This document shows positions 40,938 to 50,514 of a stretch of DNA of 64,000 nt, piece after piece. The stretch comes from Streptococcus varani (GTDB lineage Bacteria > Bacillota > Bacilli > Lactobacillales > Streptococcaceae): assembly GCF_001375655.1 (NCBI RefSeq), contig NZ_CTEN01000005.1:1-64000 (forward strand). Reading direction: 5' to 3'. Numbering within the stretch: position 1 is the first letter of the stretch; each line of letters starts with the position of its first letter. Position numbers and translations under genes: made by a program. The notes under the pieces were generated by a model that searched no databases, was not told the origin of the DNA, and saw only the letters and a list, made by a program, of their open reading frames with translations.

Positions 40938-43190
40938 ATGACAGTATCCAATTTACTAAAAAAAGCAGATAGAACCTTTCCTATTTTACAAGCTACCTTT
41001 GGTATCGAACGAGAAGCCTTACGAATCAACGATAAAGACCGTTTGGCTCAGAGTCCACACCCAAAAAGCTTGGGCAATCGCTCCTTTCACCCTTATATTC
41101 AAACAGACTACAGCGAACCCCAAATAGAGCTCATCACGCCGATTAGCCATTCAACTCGTGAGGCTTTACGGATTTTGGGAGCTATTACGGATGTAGCCAG
41201 TCGTTCTATGGATAAAACAGAGTATCTTTGGCCACTTTCCATGCCACCACAAGTCACAGAGGAGGAAATCCAAATCGCAGCCCTGGACAATCCCTATGAA
41301 TACCAGTATCGAGTAGGTTTGGGGCAACGATACGGCAAACTTCTCCAATCTATGAGTGGCATTCATTACAATTTTGAATTGGGGAAGGATTTGACCCAGG
41401 CACTCTTTGAAATCAGTGGTTACGCTAACTTTGTTACCTTCAAAAATGACCTCTATCTAAAAATAGCACAAAACTTCCTCAACTACCGCTGGTTTTTGAC
41501 TTATTTATACGGGGCCAGCCCCTTAGCAGAAGAGGGCTTCCTAAAAGATGATCCTACTACTCCTGTTCGTTCCTTCCGTAACAGCCCGTACGGCTATGTG
41601 AACAAAGAGGATGTCACAGTTTCTTTTGCTGACCTAGACACCTATGTGACAAATTTAGAAGATGCTGTCGCAACTGGCAAATTGTCTGCGGAAAAAGAAT
41701 TTTATTCTGCAATTCGCCTACGTGGGAGCCAGTATAATCGTGATTATCTGACACACGGGATTTCTTATTTGGAATTCCGTTGCTTTGACCTCAACCCTTT
41801 TAACCCTCTAGGAATCAACCAAGAAACGCTGGATACAGTGCATCTCTTTATCTTATCCCTTCTTTGGATGGACTCTTTGACAGATGTAGACACTCATCTG
41901 GCCCAAGCTAATCATCTCAACAATCAAATCGCTCTCAGCCATCCACTGGAGGCCCTACCGAAAGAAGCTGATATTCAAAGCATTTTGATAGCTATGAAAG
42001 AAGTGATTACTCACTTTGATTTGGGACCCGAGTATGCTCAGTTACTTGAAACAGTTAAAAAAGCCAGTGCAGATCCTAGCCTAACTCTGGGTGCTCAACT
42101 GTTGACTCACATTGACAATGATTCCTTAGAGGATTTTGGTCGTCAGCAAGGAAAGGTCTTTCATGACTATGCCTGGTCTGCACCTTATGCCCTAAAAGGC
42201 TATGAAAACATGGAATTATCAACCCAGATGGTGCTTTTTGATGCCATTCAAATGGGGCTGAAGGTAGAGATTTTAGACGAAAATGATCAGTTTATTAAGC
42301 TCTGGTATAAGGACCATGTTGAATTGGTGAAAAATGGCAACATGACTGCAAAGGATAAGTACGTAGTTCCCTTAGCTATGGCCAATAAGACGGTAACCAA
42401 GAAGATTTTGCATGAAGCAGGTTTCCCAGTTCCAGCTGGTAGCGAATTTTCTAGTCAATCGGATGCCCTCCGTTACTTCGGACAAATTGCAGATAAAGCC
42501 ATCGTGGTCAAGCCAAAATCAACCAATTTTGGTTTGGGAATCTCTATTTTTCAAGAAGGGACTAGCCTAGCCGATTATAAAAAGGCTTTGGATATCGCTT
42601 TTGCTGAAGATTCTGATGTTCTTGTGGAGGAATTCATCCCAGGAACCGAATATCGTTTCTTTGTCCTAGATGGCCAATGCGAAGCCGTTCTCCTACGTCT
42701 TGCAGCCAATGTGGTTGGGGATGGAGTTCATACTATTCAAGAATTGGTCGACATAAAAAACCAGAATCCACTTCGTGGTCGCGATCACCGTTCCCCACTT
42801 GAAATCATCAACTTAGGTAAGATCGAACTACTCATGCTAGAGCAACAGGGCTACACGCCTGACACCATTTTAGCAACTGGCGTCAAAGCTGATTTGCGAG
42901 GCAACTCCAATATCTCCACTGGTGGCGACTCCATTGATGTGACTGAGATTATGGATGATTCCTTCAAGAAATTGGCGGCCGATATGGCTTCTACCATGGG
43001 AGCTTGGGTCTGCGGGGTGGATCTGATTATTCCAGATACATCCGTTGTTTCGACAAAAGAACATCCAGCTTCGACCTGTATTGAACTTAATTTCAATCCG
43101 TCTATGTATATGCACACCTATTGCCATCAAGGCCCAGGCCAAATCATTACAAAGAAGATTTTGCAGAAACTCTTCCCTGAGTTGACTTAA
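40938..43190 (+). CDS. gshAB: Bifunctional glutamate-cysteine ligase / glutathione synthetase
   Basis: A 750-residue fused enzyme (also called GshF) that makes glutathione from Glu, Cys and Gly. The N-terminal two thirds are a GshA-type ligase (FGIEREALRI, DYSEPQIELITP, GIHYNFELG, RLRGSQYNRDYLTHGISYLE (as RGSQYNRDYLTHGISYLE)). The C-terminal third is an ATP-grasp domain (VVKPKSTNFGLGISIF, LVEEFIPGTEYRFFVLDG, ELNFNPSMYMHTYC). It supports oxidative stress resistance in lactic-acid streptococci that carry it. Length is that of the family (about 750). A terminator follows directly, and then IS-derived DNA. Confidence 0.96.
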   Translation: MTVSNLLKKADRTFPILQATFGIEREALRINDKDRLAQSPHPKSLGNRSFHPYIQTDYSEPQIELITPISHSTREALRILGAITDVASRSMDKTEYLWPLSMPPQVTEEEIQIAALDNPYEYQYRVGLGQRYGKLLQSMSGIHYNFELGKDLTQALFEISGYANFVTFKNDLYLKIAQNFLNYRWFLTYLYGASPLAEEGFLKDDPTTPVRSFRNSPYGYVNKEDVTVSFADLDTYVTNLEDAVATGKLSAEKEFYSAIRLRGSQYNRDYLTHGISYLEFRCFDLNPFNPLGINQETLDTVHLFILSLLWMDSLTDVDTHLAQANHLNNQIALSHPLEALPKEADIQSILIAMKEVITHFDLGPEYAQLLETVKKASADPSLTLGAQLLTHIDNDSLEDFGRQQGKVFHDYAWSAPYALKGYENMELSTQMVLFDAIQMGLKVEILDENDQFIKLWYKDHVELVKNGNMTAKDKYVVPLAMANKTVTKKILHEAGFPVPAGSEFSSQSDALRYFGQIADKAIVVKPKSTNFGLGISIFQEGTSLADYKKALDIAFAEDSDVLVEEFIPGTEYRFFVLDGQCEAVLLRLAANVVGDGVHTIQELVDIKNQNPLRGRDHRSPLEIINLGKIELLMLEQQGYTPDTILATGVKADLRGNSNISTGGDSIDVTEIMDDSFKKLAADMASTMGAWVCGVDLIIPDTSVVSTKEHPASTCIELNFNPSMYMHTYCHQGPGQIITKKILQKLFPELT

Positions 43191-43202
43191 TCTGCCTACA
43201 CG

Positions 43203-43228
43203 AAAAAACCGCCGGTTGGCGGTTTTTG
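43203..43228 (+). terminator. Terminator of gshAB, used as IS target
   Basis: AAAAAACCGCC, loop GGTT, GGCGGTTTTTG. The last 8 nt (GGTTTTTG) were duplicated on insertion of the ISL3-like element; the second copy is at 44989-44996. Confidence 0.9.
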
Positions 43229-44988
43229 GGCTCTATAATTTCTGTAGTGGGTAAGACCACTATGGAGGTTATGGAGCCTTTTTGAGTGTATACAAAAAGT
43301 CCCATATGACCTATAATGAAAAGCGACAAAACCATCATTTTAGAAAGACTCATATGGAACAATTTTCATGTGAGACCTCGCTAATAGCTATAGTTGCACT
43401 ACTATTATAACGCTTTGACGTTGAATGATGGCTCATAAAGGGAAAAATCGCTACAGACCGTGGCGATTTTTCTTTTTAGGTGATCCTTAAACCTTGATAA
43501 ATCTAAGTTCAAGAAAAAGGGGAATGATTCCTAAAAGCTTATATTCCATGTTCAGTCAAACAAGTAAAAAATGGCTCTATAATTTCTGTAGTGGGTAAGA
43601 CCACTATGGAGGTTATGGAGCCTTTTTGAGTGTATACAAAAAGTCCCATATGACCTATAATGAAAAGCGACAAAACCATCATTTTAGAAAGACTCATATG
43701 GAACAATTTGATTTTATCACAAACTTACTTGGAATAAAAGACCCTAATATCACCATTTCAGATTATGTGGACGCTGGAACTCATAAGGAGGTTATCGCTA
43801 AACTTGACTATCCGGCTCCTAAGTGCCATAACTGCCATGGTCAGATGGCTAAATATGACCTCCAAAAAGAATCTAAAATCCCCTATCTGGAATGTGCTGG
43901 TTATAAGACCTTGATTCGATTAAGAAAACGTCGTTTCCGCTGTCAAGATTGCGGAAAAATGGCGGTAGCTGAGACTTCTCTGGTCAAGAAGAATCATCAA
44001 ATACCAGCTATTGTTAACCATAAGATTGCTCAAAAGCTGATTGAGAAAGGTTCTATGACAGACATCGCTGAATGCTTGGCCGTATCCACTTCAACAGTCA
44101 TTCGCAAACTCAAGGAGTTCCAATTCAAGACTGACTTAACCTGGCTCCCAACCAATATGAGCTGGGATGAGTACAGCTTCAAGAAAGGCAAGATGAGTTT
44201 CATCGCTCAGGATTTCGACTCGAAAAACATTCTGGCAATCCTTGATGGCAGAACACAGGCAACCATTCGCAATTACTTCCTCCGCTACTCCAGACAGGTG
44301 AGAAACCGCGTCAAAGTCATCACTATGGACATGTTTAGTCCCTACTATGACATCGCTAAAAAATTATTTCCAAACGCTAAAATTGTCCTCGATCGCTTTC
44401 ATATCGTCCAACATATGAGTCGGGCCATGAACCGTCTGCGCATTCAAGTCATGAATCAGTTTGACAGAAAATCTTATGAATACAAAGCTTTCAAGCGTTA
44501 CTGGAAACTCATTCAACAGGATAGCCGTAAACTCAACGATAAACGCTTTTATCGCCCTACTTTTCGGATGCATTTGACCAACAAAGAGATTCTTAAAAAA
44601 CTACTTTCTTACTCCCAGGAACTTCGAGAACACTATGAACTTTACCAACTATTGCTTTTTCATTTTCAAAAGAAGCAAGCTGAACATTTCTTTGACCTCA
44701 TTGAGGAGCTGCTTCCCAGCGTAAATCCCATCTTTCAAACTATTTTTAAAACCTTTTTGAAGGATAAGGACAAGATCATTAACGCATTAGAACTCCCCTA
44801 TTCAAACGCCAAACTAGACGCTACTAACAACCTCATCAAAGTCATTAAGCGTAATGCCTTTGGTTTCCGGAACTTTGACAACTTTAAATTAAGAATTCTC
44901 ATCGCTTTGAACATCAAAAAGAAGAGAACCAAGTTGGTCCTCTCCAGGTTATGACTTTTCAGCAACCCACTACAGTTGACAAAGAGCC
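43229..44988 (+). mobile_element. ISL3-like composite with embedded IS1182-like end
   Basis: The whole block is bracketed by the 8-bp target duplication GGTTTTTG. Parts in order: 43229-43365, a copy of the ISL3 left end cut after GAACAATTT; 43366-43530, the right-end non-coding ~165 nt of the IS1182-like element ending GAATGATTC; 43531-43572, host-like sequence containing CTAAAAGCTTAT; 43573-44988, a complete ISL3-like element. Its terminal repeats are GGCTCTATAATTTCTGTAGT at the left and, read on the minus strand, GGCTCTTTGTCAACTGTAGT at the right. The duplicated left 137 nt are identical in the two copies. Confidence 0.85.
43698..44954 (+). CDS. ISL3-family transposase
   Basis: A 418-residue transposase. 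The N-terminus has a zinc-finger-like set (CHNCHGQM, then CQDCGKM) and an HTH (MTDIAECLAVSTSTVIRKL). The DDE core shows WDEYSFKKG (first acid), VITMDMFSPY (second Asp) and the late SNAKLDATNNLIKVIKR (glutamate/ligand region). The frame extends 24 codons upstream, but MEQFDFI at 43698 is the family start. Full length, apparently intact, and likely the source of the fragment at 20542-21004. Confidence 0.9.
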   Translation: MEQFDFITNLLGIKDPNITISDYVDAGTHKEVIAKLDYPAPKCHNCHGQMAKYDLQKESKIPYLECAGYKTLIRLRKRRFRCQDCGKMAVAETSLVKKNHQIPAIVNHKIAQKLIEKGSMTDIAECLAVSTSTVIRKLKEFQFKTDLTWLPTNMSWDEYSFKKGKMSFIAQDFDSKNILAILDGRTQATIRNYFLRYSRQVRNRVKVITMDMFSPYYDIAKKLFPNAKIVLDRFHIVQHMSRAMNRLRIQVMNQFDRKSYEYKAFKRYWKLIQQDSRKLNDKRFYRPTFRMHLTNKEILKKLLSYSQELREHYELYQLLLFHFQKKQAEHFFDLIEELLPSVNPIFQTIFKTFLKDKDKIINALELPYSNAKLDATNNLIKVIKRNAFGFRNFDNFKLRILIALNIKKKRTKLVLSRL

Positions 44989-45002
44989 GGTTTTTGTATA
45001 GT

Positions 45003-45869
45003 CTATTTTTTTCGATTCTTAAAAATGAAGAAGATAATCCCTCCCAAAAGTCCAAATCCAAGTACTGCAAACAAATTAGAACTTGTTTCCCCAGTCTTTG
45101 GTAGGATAGGCTTCACCCTTTGACTTTGTATCTGATGGCTCAAGGGTTCTACTGATGGAGTTGCTGCTTGCTCAACTGTCTTACTAAAGTCTCCTCCATA
45201 ATGCAAATCAGAGTAATTTATATCATCCGTAATAGCAGCTCCCCAAAATACCGTTTGGAGTTTGCCATCCTGATAGTTGAAACCAAAGTCATACTTAACT
45301 CCCCAACCACCTAATCCATTATAGCCGATATTCCCCCAATTATTTCCACCGACATAACGGTAGAGACTAGCAGAAACCACTTCTAATTGCTCAATTTTAA
45401 AAACTGTTGTGGATGGTTTCCATTGATCGTGGGTATCGATGGTTGTAGTTCCTGAACCATCCGCTCGGATGACAATGGTAATCGTCACTCCATTTTGGTT
45501 ATTGACCCAAGTACCTACCAAGTCTGGCAAGAAAGGGATAACTTTAGATGGATCATTGGCCACTAGATTCGGCTCTACATAAGTTGTTGGATTAGAGGGG
45601 TTTTCTACGGTACTTGTAATGGGTACTGCAGTGGTTAGAGGTTCTTGAGATGTTGTTGCAACCGTTGTACTAGCCTTTGGCTCTTGGCTTGTAGTCACTG
45701 CTTCTGTACTGGATACATCCACTGTTGGTGCTAGTGTTGGTTCTTCTGAAGTTATCAGAATGGTACTTGCAGTAGTCGCATCTTCTGCCAATACATTTCC
45801 TAGAGGAAACAGCAAAAAAGCAAGTAGCGAAATGGCTATCACTATCTTCATTTTAGAAATTTTCATCAT
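45003..45869 (-). CDS. LPXTG surface protein with DUF6287-like domain
   Basis: A 288-residue sortase-anchored protein. The N-terminus is a signal peptide (about residues 1-30, ending VLAED). Residues about 31-105 are rich in Thr, Ser, Pro and Glu with repeats such as TTSQEP. Residues about 120-235 form a domain starting LVGTWVNNQNGVTITIVIRADGSG, here given as LVGTWVNNQNG and VTITIVIRADG. It resembles the DUF6287-type domain of the secreted protein at 50515-51129 (VVGTWSG, VTITADG). The C-terminus has LPKTG, a hydrophobic span and KNRKK. The start at 45869 has AAGGAGG upstream. Ligand unknown. Confidence 0.85.
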   Translation of the reverse strand: MMKISKMKIVIAISLLAFLLFPLGNVLAEDATTASTILITSEEPTLAPTVDVSSTEAVTTSQEPKASTTVATTSQEPLTTAVPITSTVENPSNPTTYVEPNLVANDPSKVIPFLPDLVGTWVNNQNGVTITIVIRADGSGTTTIDTHDQWKPSTTVFKIEQLEVVSASLYRYVGGNNWGNIGYNGLGGWGVKYDFGFNYQDGKLQTVFWGAAITDDINYSDLHYGGDFSKTVEQAATPSVEPLSHQIQSQRVKPILPKTGETSSNLFAVLGFGLLGGIIFFIFKNRKK

Positions 45870-46076
45870 TCTTTCCTCCTTAATTAGCAAGATGAACAAG
45901 CAAATTTCTTCTTTTTTCTTCACCATCATTTTAACAGTTTTTGTTTCCATTGTAAAGTCACTATGTAATATTTTGTAACTTTTTTGTAACATAAGAAATA
46001 TTTTTGTAACTTTTATATTTTTGCCCATTTATTTACAGTACATCTGAAAGTTCAAACGATAAATCATGGCAAACTC

Positions 46077-46105
46077 TTGTCAGTCTAGCTTTTTTTCTGT
46101 ACAAT
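46077..46105 (+). promoter_or_regulatory. Promoter of xpaC-telA
   Basis: -35 TTGTCA (46077-46082), 17-nt spacer, -10 TACAAT (46100-46105). Transcription would begin near 46112, giving a leader of about 28 nt. Confidence 0.75.
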
Positions 46106-46139
46106 GAATCTAGTATGATGATAGAAAGATGTGGCAATA

Positions 46140-46988
46140 ATGGCTAGAAAACCTTACTATTCAAAAAACAAACAAAATACGGGTGTCATGGCTATTTTCG
46201 GTCTGATATTCTTCTTTTTTCTCATTTCCAACTTACTCCCTCTCCTTATCATGGGAGGTATCGGTCTTGGAACTTATTATTTAATCACGCAAAAATCCCG
46301 CAAGCAGAAAAAATTGGCCCATAACCAACTTTTACTTCTGGAGTCCAATCTTCAATCATCAGCACAAGAAATGCAAACTTTGGGACAACTACTGGACCAG
46401 CAAAACTACTTGAAATTTGAAGTTTCTGCTAAAAACATGCTGCAAAAACTCCATTCTTATTCTTATGTGGTCTACTCTATCCAAAAGTATATTGATTTCC
46501 AAGACTTCAATAGAATTTCGCAAAAGATCAATAGTCAAACTTCTGCCATTCAAACCGAGTTGAAAAAACTCCGTATTTCTCCAGATAGTCAGCCAGCCAG
46601 CAGTGAAGAGGAAATCATCTTGCGGATGGCACCAGAGATTATCCAACCCTATCGTAATATCCAAAATGATCACAGCCAGATTTTGGAAAAAATTAAAGAA
46701 ACGGATAACCCTTCCGAACTGGAAGCCTTACATAGCATCAGCATGAAGCGATTTCGAGATATTTTAGATGGTTATCTAAAAATCAAGGCATCCCCAAAGG
46801 ACTACTACAATGCAGAAGAGCGACTAAAACAAGCAAAAGAAGCCCTGCTTCAATTCGATTTAGATCTGGATGAGACCCTACGCAAACTAAATGAAAGTCA
46901 GCTACAGGACTTTGAAATTAGTCTACGTATGATGAATGCACGCCAATCAAACCAAAAAGACGCCCCCAATTCTTCCGATATATACTAA
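46140..46988 (+). CDS. xpaC: XpaC-family protein
   Basis: A 282-residue protein: a short basic N-terminus, two membrane segments (about residues 18-48, VMAIFGLIFFFFLISNLL onward) and a cytoplasmic coiled-coil-rich domain (about residues 60-280). The family (Pfam Halogen_Hydrol, named for BCIP hydrolysis in Bacillus) is of unknown function and almost always sits in front of a TelA-type gene, as here (21-nt gap). ATG at 46140 is preferred over the in-frame GTG at 46131; neither has a strong RBS. Confidence 0.78.
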   Translation: MARKPYYSKNKQNTGVMAIFGLIFFFFLISNLLPLLIMGGIGLGTYYLITQKSRKQKKLAHNQLLLLESNLQSSAQEMQTLGQLLDQQNYLKFEVSAKNMLQKLHSYSYVVYSIQKYIDFQDFNRISQKINSQTSAIQTELKKLRISPDSQPASSEEEIILRMAPEIIQPYRNIQNDHSQILEKIKETDNPSELEALHSISMKRFRDILDGYLKIKASPKDYYNAEERLKQAKEALLQFDLDLDETLRKLNESQLQDFEISLRMMNARQSNQKDAPNSSDIY

Positions 46989-47009
46989 AGAGACACAAAG
47001 GAGAGAACC

Positions 47010-48289
47010 ATGTCTGATACATTTAACTTTGATATCGATAAAATTGCAACTAATGCAATTACAAAAACAGATAAAACAACTGAAATCATTAAAGCCGAAG
47101 CTAATTCTAGTACAGGCCAACTAAATTTCTTTGAAAAATTATCAGCAGAACAACAGACTGCCATCTCTGCAAAAGCGCCAGCCCTGGTTGATAACTTCCT
47201 GAACGACCAAAATGCTCTCTTAGATTTTGGAACTTCTGCCGTAGAGGACGTTAACACAACGGTTAACCACATCTTAGCGGAACAGAAAAAACTAGAAATT
47301 CCTCAAGTGGATGAACTTCTTGCAAATGCCAATCGTGAATTGCATGGTTTTGTAACTAAGTATAAGGACGCAACACCCGCTGAACTCGAAAAGAAACCAA
47401 ACTTCTTGCAAAAACTATTCAAGCAAACAGGAAACACTCTTCAAGAATTTTACTTCGACTCAAAAATGTGGAGCAGAAAATGGATGGCATGGCCGCTAGC
47501 GTTGTTGTCCAAGAGGAAGTTTTGGCCCGCAATATTGTATCTGCCGAGATGCTGATTGAAGAAAACACCAAATCTGTCGAAAACCTAGTCGGCGTTATCG
47601 CTTTTATTGAAGCTAGCCAGCAAGAATCCGCTTCACGTGCCAGTAAGATTCAAGCGGAGTTGGCTCTGTTAGACAGTCAAACGCCAGAATACCACAGCAA
47701 GTCATCTGATTTGGCCCGCATGACTGAGGTTATCAATACCTTGGAGCAACAACATACCGAGTATGTCAGTCGCCTCTATGTCGCTTGGGCAACGACACCA
47801 CAGATGCGCAATATGGTCAAGGTCTCCTCAGATATGAGGCAAAAGCTGGGCATGCTCCGCCGTAATACCATCCCAACTATGAAATTATCCATCGCTCAGT
47901 TGGGTATGCTGCAACAATCTGTCAAATCAGGTGTCACAGCCGACGCCATCGTCAATGCCAATAATGCCGCTTTGCAAATGTTGGCTGAAACCAGCAAGGA
48001 AGCTATCCCGGCCCTTGAGCGAACTGCCCAAAGTCCAACTGTTTCTGTCCAGTCCGTGACAGCTCTTGCTGAAAGCTTGGTGGCTCAAAACAATGGCATC
48101 ATTGCCGCCATCGAAGGAGGGCGCCAACAAAGAGCTCAATTAGAAGCGACAATTGTGAAATCTGCCGAAACGATCAATGATTCCATCAAACTTCGTGACA
48201 AGAAAATCGTTGATGCTTTATTAAATGAAGGCCGTCAGGTTCAAGAAAAGGTTGAACGCGAAGATGTAACCGATAGTCTCGGTAAATAA
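47010..48289 (+). pseudogene. telA: TelA toxic-anion resistance family protein, frameshifted
   Basis: The first frame (47010-47555) is TelA through QEFYFDSK, then reads the wrong frame and stops. The normal sequence continues in another frame as VEQKMDGMAASVVVQEEVLA through VEREDVTDSLGK. The break is at 47462-47466, where AAAAA lies where six A are needed (TCAAAAATGTGG). The two parts together give a normal family length (about 425 residues). TelA proteins are linked to tellurite and membrane-stress tolerance. The break may be a real mutation, a slippage-prone phase switch or an assembly error. RBS GGAGAG precedes 47010. Confidence 0.85.
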
Positions 48290-48321
48290 TCCTCTTACAA
48301 GGAATTTGCTAAAGAATATAG

Positions 48322-48362
48322 AAGAAAGACAAGCAGTTTCTCATTACTTGTCTTCTTTTTTG
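48322..48362 (+). terminator. Terminator of xpaC-telA
   Basis: Arms AAGACAAG and CTTGTCTT with a 13-nt loop, then TCTTTTTTTG. The same T-rich stretch forms part of the next promoter. Confidence 0.75.
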
Positions 48363-48371
48363 TGTTAAAAT
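48344..48371 (+). promoter_or_regulatory. Promoter giving a predicted leaderless hslO transcript
   Basis: -35 TTACTT (48344-48349), 16-nt spacer, -10 TAAAAT (48366-48371); the ATG at 48381 lies 9 nt after the -10, with no Shine-Dalgarno in AGAAACACT. Confidence 0.6.
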
Positions 48372-48380
48372 AGAAACACT

Positions 48381-49253
48381 ATGGATAAAATTACCAAAAC
48401 AATATCAGAAAACGGGCATTTTCGTGCCTTTGTCTTGGATAGTACGGAGACTATCCGGACTGCTCAAGAAAAACATGACAGCATGGCCTCCTCCACTGTT
48501 GCTTTGGGGCGTACCTTCATTGCCAATCAGATCTTAGCTGCCAATGAAAAGGGCGATACCAAAATCACCCTAAAAATATTAGCAGATGGAGCAACTGGAG
48601 CCATTATTTCTGTAGCTAATAATAAGGGGCAAGTCAAGGGATACATTCAAAATCCTGACTTGGACTATAAAAAAACAGCCACCGGAGATGTTATCGTTGG
48701 TCCCCTTGTCGGCCAAGGACAGTTCCTCGTGATTACCGACTACGGTATCGGCCATCCTTACAACTCTACCACTCCACTCATCTCAGGGGAAATCGGAGAA
48801 GATTTAGCTTACTACCTGACTGAAAGCCAACAAACCCCATCAGCAGTCGGCCTCAATGTCCTACTGGATCAAGAGGACAAGGTCAAGGTTGCAGGTGGCT
48901 TCATGGTGCAGGTTTTACCAGGAGCATCAGAGGAAGAAATTTCTCGCTTTGAAAAACGTATTCAAACCATGCCCTCAATTTCCAGCCTTTTAGCATCTCC
49001 ATCTCATATGGAAGCTCTTTTGGAGGCTATTTACGGACCAGACAACTATAAGATTCTATCTGAAGAGCCACTCAGTTTCAACTGCGATTGTTCGGAAAGA
49101 CGTTTCTTAGATGCCCTGGCTGGTCTTCCTGCATCCGATATCCAAGAGATGATAACCGAAGACCACGGTTGCGACATTACCTGCCAATTTTGCCGCAAAC
49201 ACTACCACTTTACACCTGAAAAATTGGAGGAACTCATTCGTGACAAATCTTAA
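48381..49253 (+). CDS. hslO: Redox-regulated chaperone Hsp33
   Basis: A 290-residue holdase chaperone that is switched on when its cysteine-zinc centre is oxidised. The redox switch is complete: CDC (Cys235, Cys237) and CQFC (Cys268, Cys271). N-terminal core stretches such as [18 protein letters not shown] and [20 protein letters not shown] are typical. It overlaps dusB by 14 nt. The start agrees with other streptococci and lies too close to the promoter for a normal leader. Confidence 0.95.
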   Translation: MDKITKTISENGHFRAFVLDSTETIRTAQEKHDSMASSTVALGRTFIANQILAANEKGDTKITLKILADGATGAIISVANNKGQVKGYIQNPDLDYKKTATGDVIVGPLVGQGQFLVITDYGIGHPYNSTTPLISGEIGEDLAYYLTESQQTPSAVGLNVLLDQEDKVKVAGGFMVQVLPGASEEEISRFEKRIQTMPSISSLLASPSHMEALLEAIYGPDNYKILSEEPLSFNCDCSERRFLDALAGLPASDIQEMITEDHGCDITCQFCRKHYHFTPEKLEELIRDKS

Positions 49254-50223
49254 TACCCCTTTTATGATTGGTGATATCGAAATCCCCAATCGCACCGTCC
49301 TAGCTCCCATGGCAGGTGTTACCAACTCAGCCTTTCGGACCATTGCAAAAGAAATGGGGGCCGGCTTGGTGGTCATGGAAATGATTTCCGAAAAGGGCCT
49401 GCTTTATAATAATGAAAAAACCTTGCACATGCTGCATATCGAGGAAAATGAATTCCCCATGTCCATCCAACTCTTCGGAGGAGATGCTGAAGGTCTCAAG
49501 CGGGCTGCGGACTTCATTCAAAAAAATACCAAGGCCGATATTGTCGACATCAATATGGGTTGTCCGGTAAACAAGGTCATCAAGAACGAAGCTGGTGCCA
49601 AGTGGCTCAAAGACCCAGATAAGATTTACCACATCATCAAGGAAGTGACCTCTGTTCTCGATCTTCCACTGACCGTTAAAATGCGAACTGGTTGGAACAA
49701 TACAGATCTAGCTGTGGAAAACGCCCTCGCCGCTGAAGCTGGAGGCGTCGCTGCCCTGGCTATGCATGGTCGCACTCGCGAGCAAATGTATACTGGAACA
49801 GTGGACACCGATACATTGAAACGGGTCGCTGCTTCCCTGACAAAAATTCCTTTTATCGCTAACGGAGATATCCGCAAGGTAGAAGATGCTCGTCACCGTA
49901 TCGAAGAAGTTGGCGCTGATGCAGTCATGGTCGGCCGTACCGCCATGGGCAATCCCTATATCTTTAACCAAATCAACCACTACCTAGAAACAGGCCAAAT
50001 CTTACCCGATCTGACCTTTGCGGATAAACTCAAGGTCGCCCATGACCACCTGACCCGCCTGTCCAATCTCAAAGGTGAAAGTGTCGCTGTTCGTGAATTC
50101 CGTGGCCTAGCTCCCCACTACCTCCGTGGAACAGCCGGAGCCGCTAAGATTCGTGGAGCCGTTGCTAAGGCAGAGACAATTGCAGAAGTCGAAGCTCTCT
50201 TTGAACAAGCCTTGCAACGCTAA
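49240..50223 (+). CDS. dusB: tRNA-dihydrouridine synthase
   Basis: A 327-residue FMN enzyme of the Dus/NifR3 family that reduces uridine in the tRNA D-loop. Signature [19 protein letters not shown] (about residues 20-38), [19 protein letters not shown] with the active-site Cys, VKMRTGW and [11 protein letters not shown] are all seen. It starts at a GTG with GGAGG 9 nt away, overlapping the end of hslO by 14 nt, so the two are coupled. A terminator follows. Confidence 0.92.
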   Translation: MTNLNTPFMIGDIEIPNRTVLAPMAGVTNSAFRTIAKEMGAGLVVMEMISEKGLLYNNEKTLHMLHIEENEFPMSIQLFGGDAEGLKRAADFIQKNTKADIVDINMGCPVNKVIKNEAGAKWLKDPDKIYHIIKEVTSVLDLPLTVKMRTGWNNTDLAVENALAAEAGGVAALAMHGRTREQMYTGTVDTDTLKRVAASLTKIPFIANGDIRKVEDARHRIEEVGADAVMVGRTAMGNPYIFNQINHYLETGQILPDLTFADKLKVAHDHLTRLSNLKGESVAVREFRGLAPHYLRGTAGAAKIRGAVAKAETIAEVEALFEQALQR

Positions 50224-50232
50224 GAAAACAAA

Positions 50233-50253
50233 AAGACCAAAACGGTCTTTCAG
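50233..50253 (+). terminator. Terminator of hslO-dusB
   Basis: AAAGACC, loop AAAA, CGGTCTTT with T run, right after the dusB stop. Confidence 0.75.
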
Positions 50254-50318
50254 AATGTGGACAAACCTTCTAAACGGCAGATAAGTTTAAAATTTGAGAG
50301 CGAATTATTAACAAAGAA

Positions 50319-50367
50319 TACTCTTAGAAACCTTGTTTTAATAACGTTTCTAAGAGTATTTTTTTCT
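50319..50367. terminator. Second, long hairpin downstream of dusB
   Basis: A 15-bp stem, AATACTCTTAGAAAC / GTTTCTAAGAGTATT, with a 12-nt loop and T run. It stands alone in the gap 50224-50514, which otherwise holds only a -10-like TATAAT (50481-50486) and the RBS of the next gene. Confidence 0.75.
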
Positions 50368-50514
50368 AAGAAAATCAAAAGGGATGAAGCAAATTATCCC
50401 AAATAATCTTTTTCTGCTTATGAAGCGAGATTTAAGAATAGACTTAATAGAACAATTGACTTTCTATCAGCAGAGAACTATAATAAAATTAAAAATAAGG
50501 AAGGGGTTTTCAAT

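Noticed and set aside
47430..47480. Programmed frameshift in telA
   Set aside because: CAAAAAT is not a typical heptamer with a clear downstream stem, and intact TelA proteins need no shift. A mutation or error is simpler.
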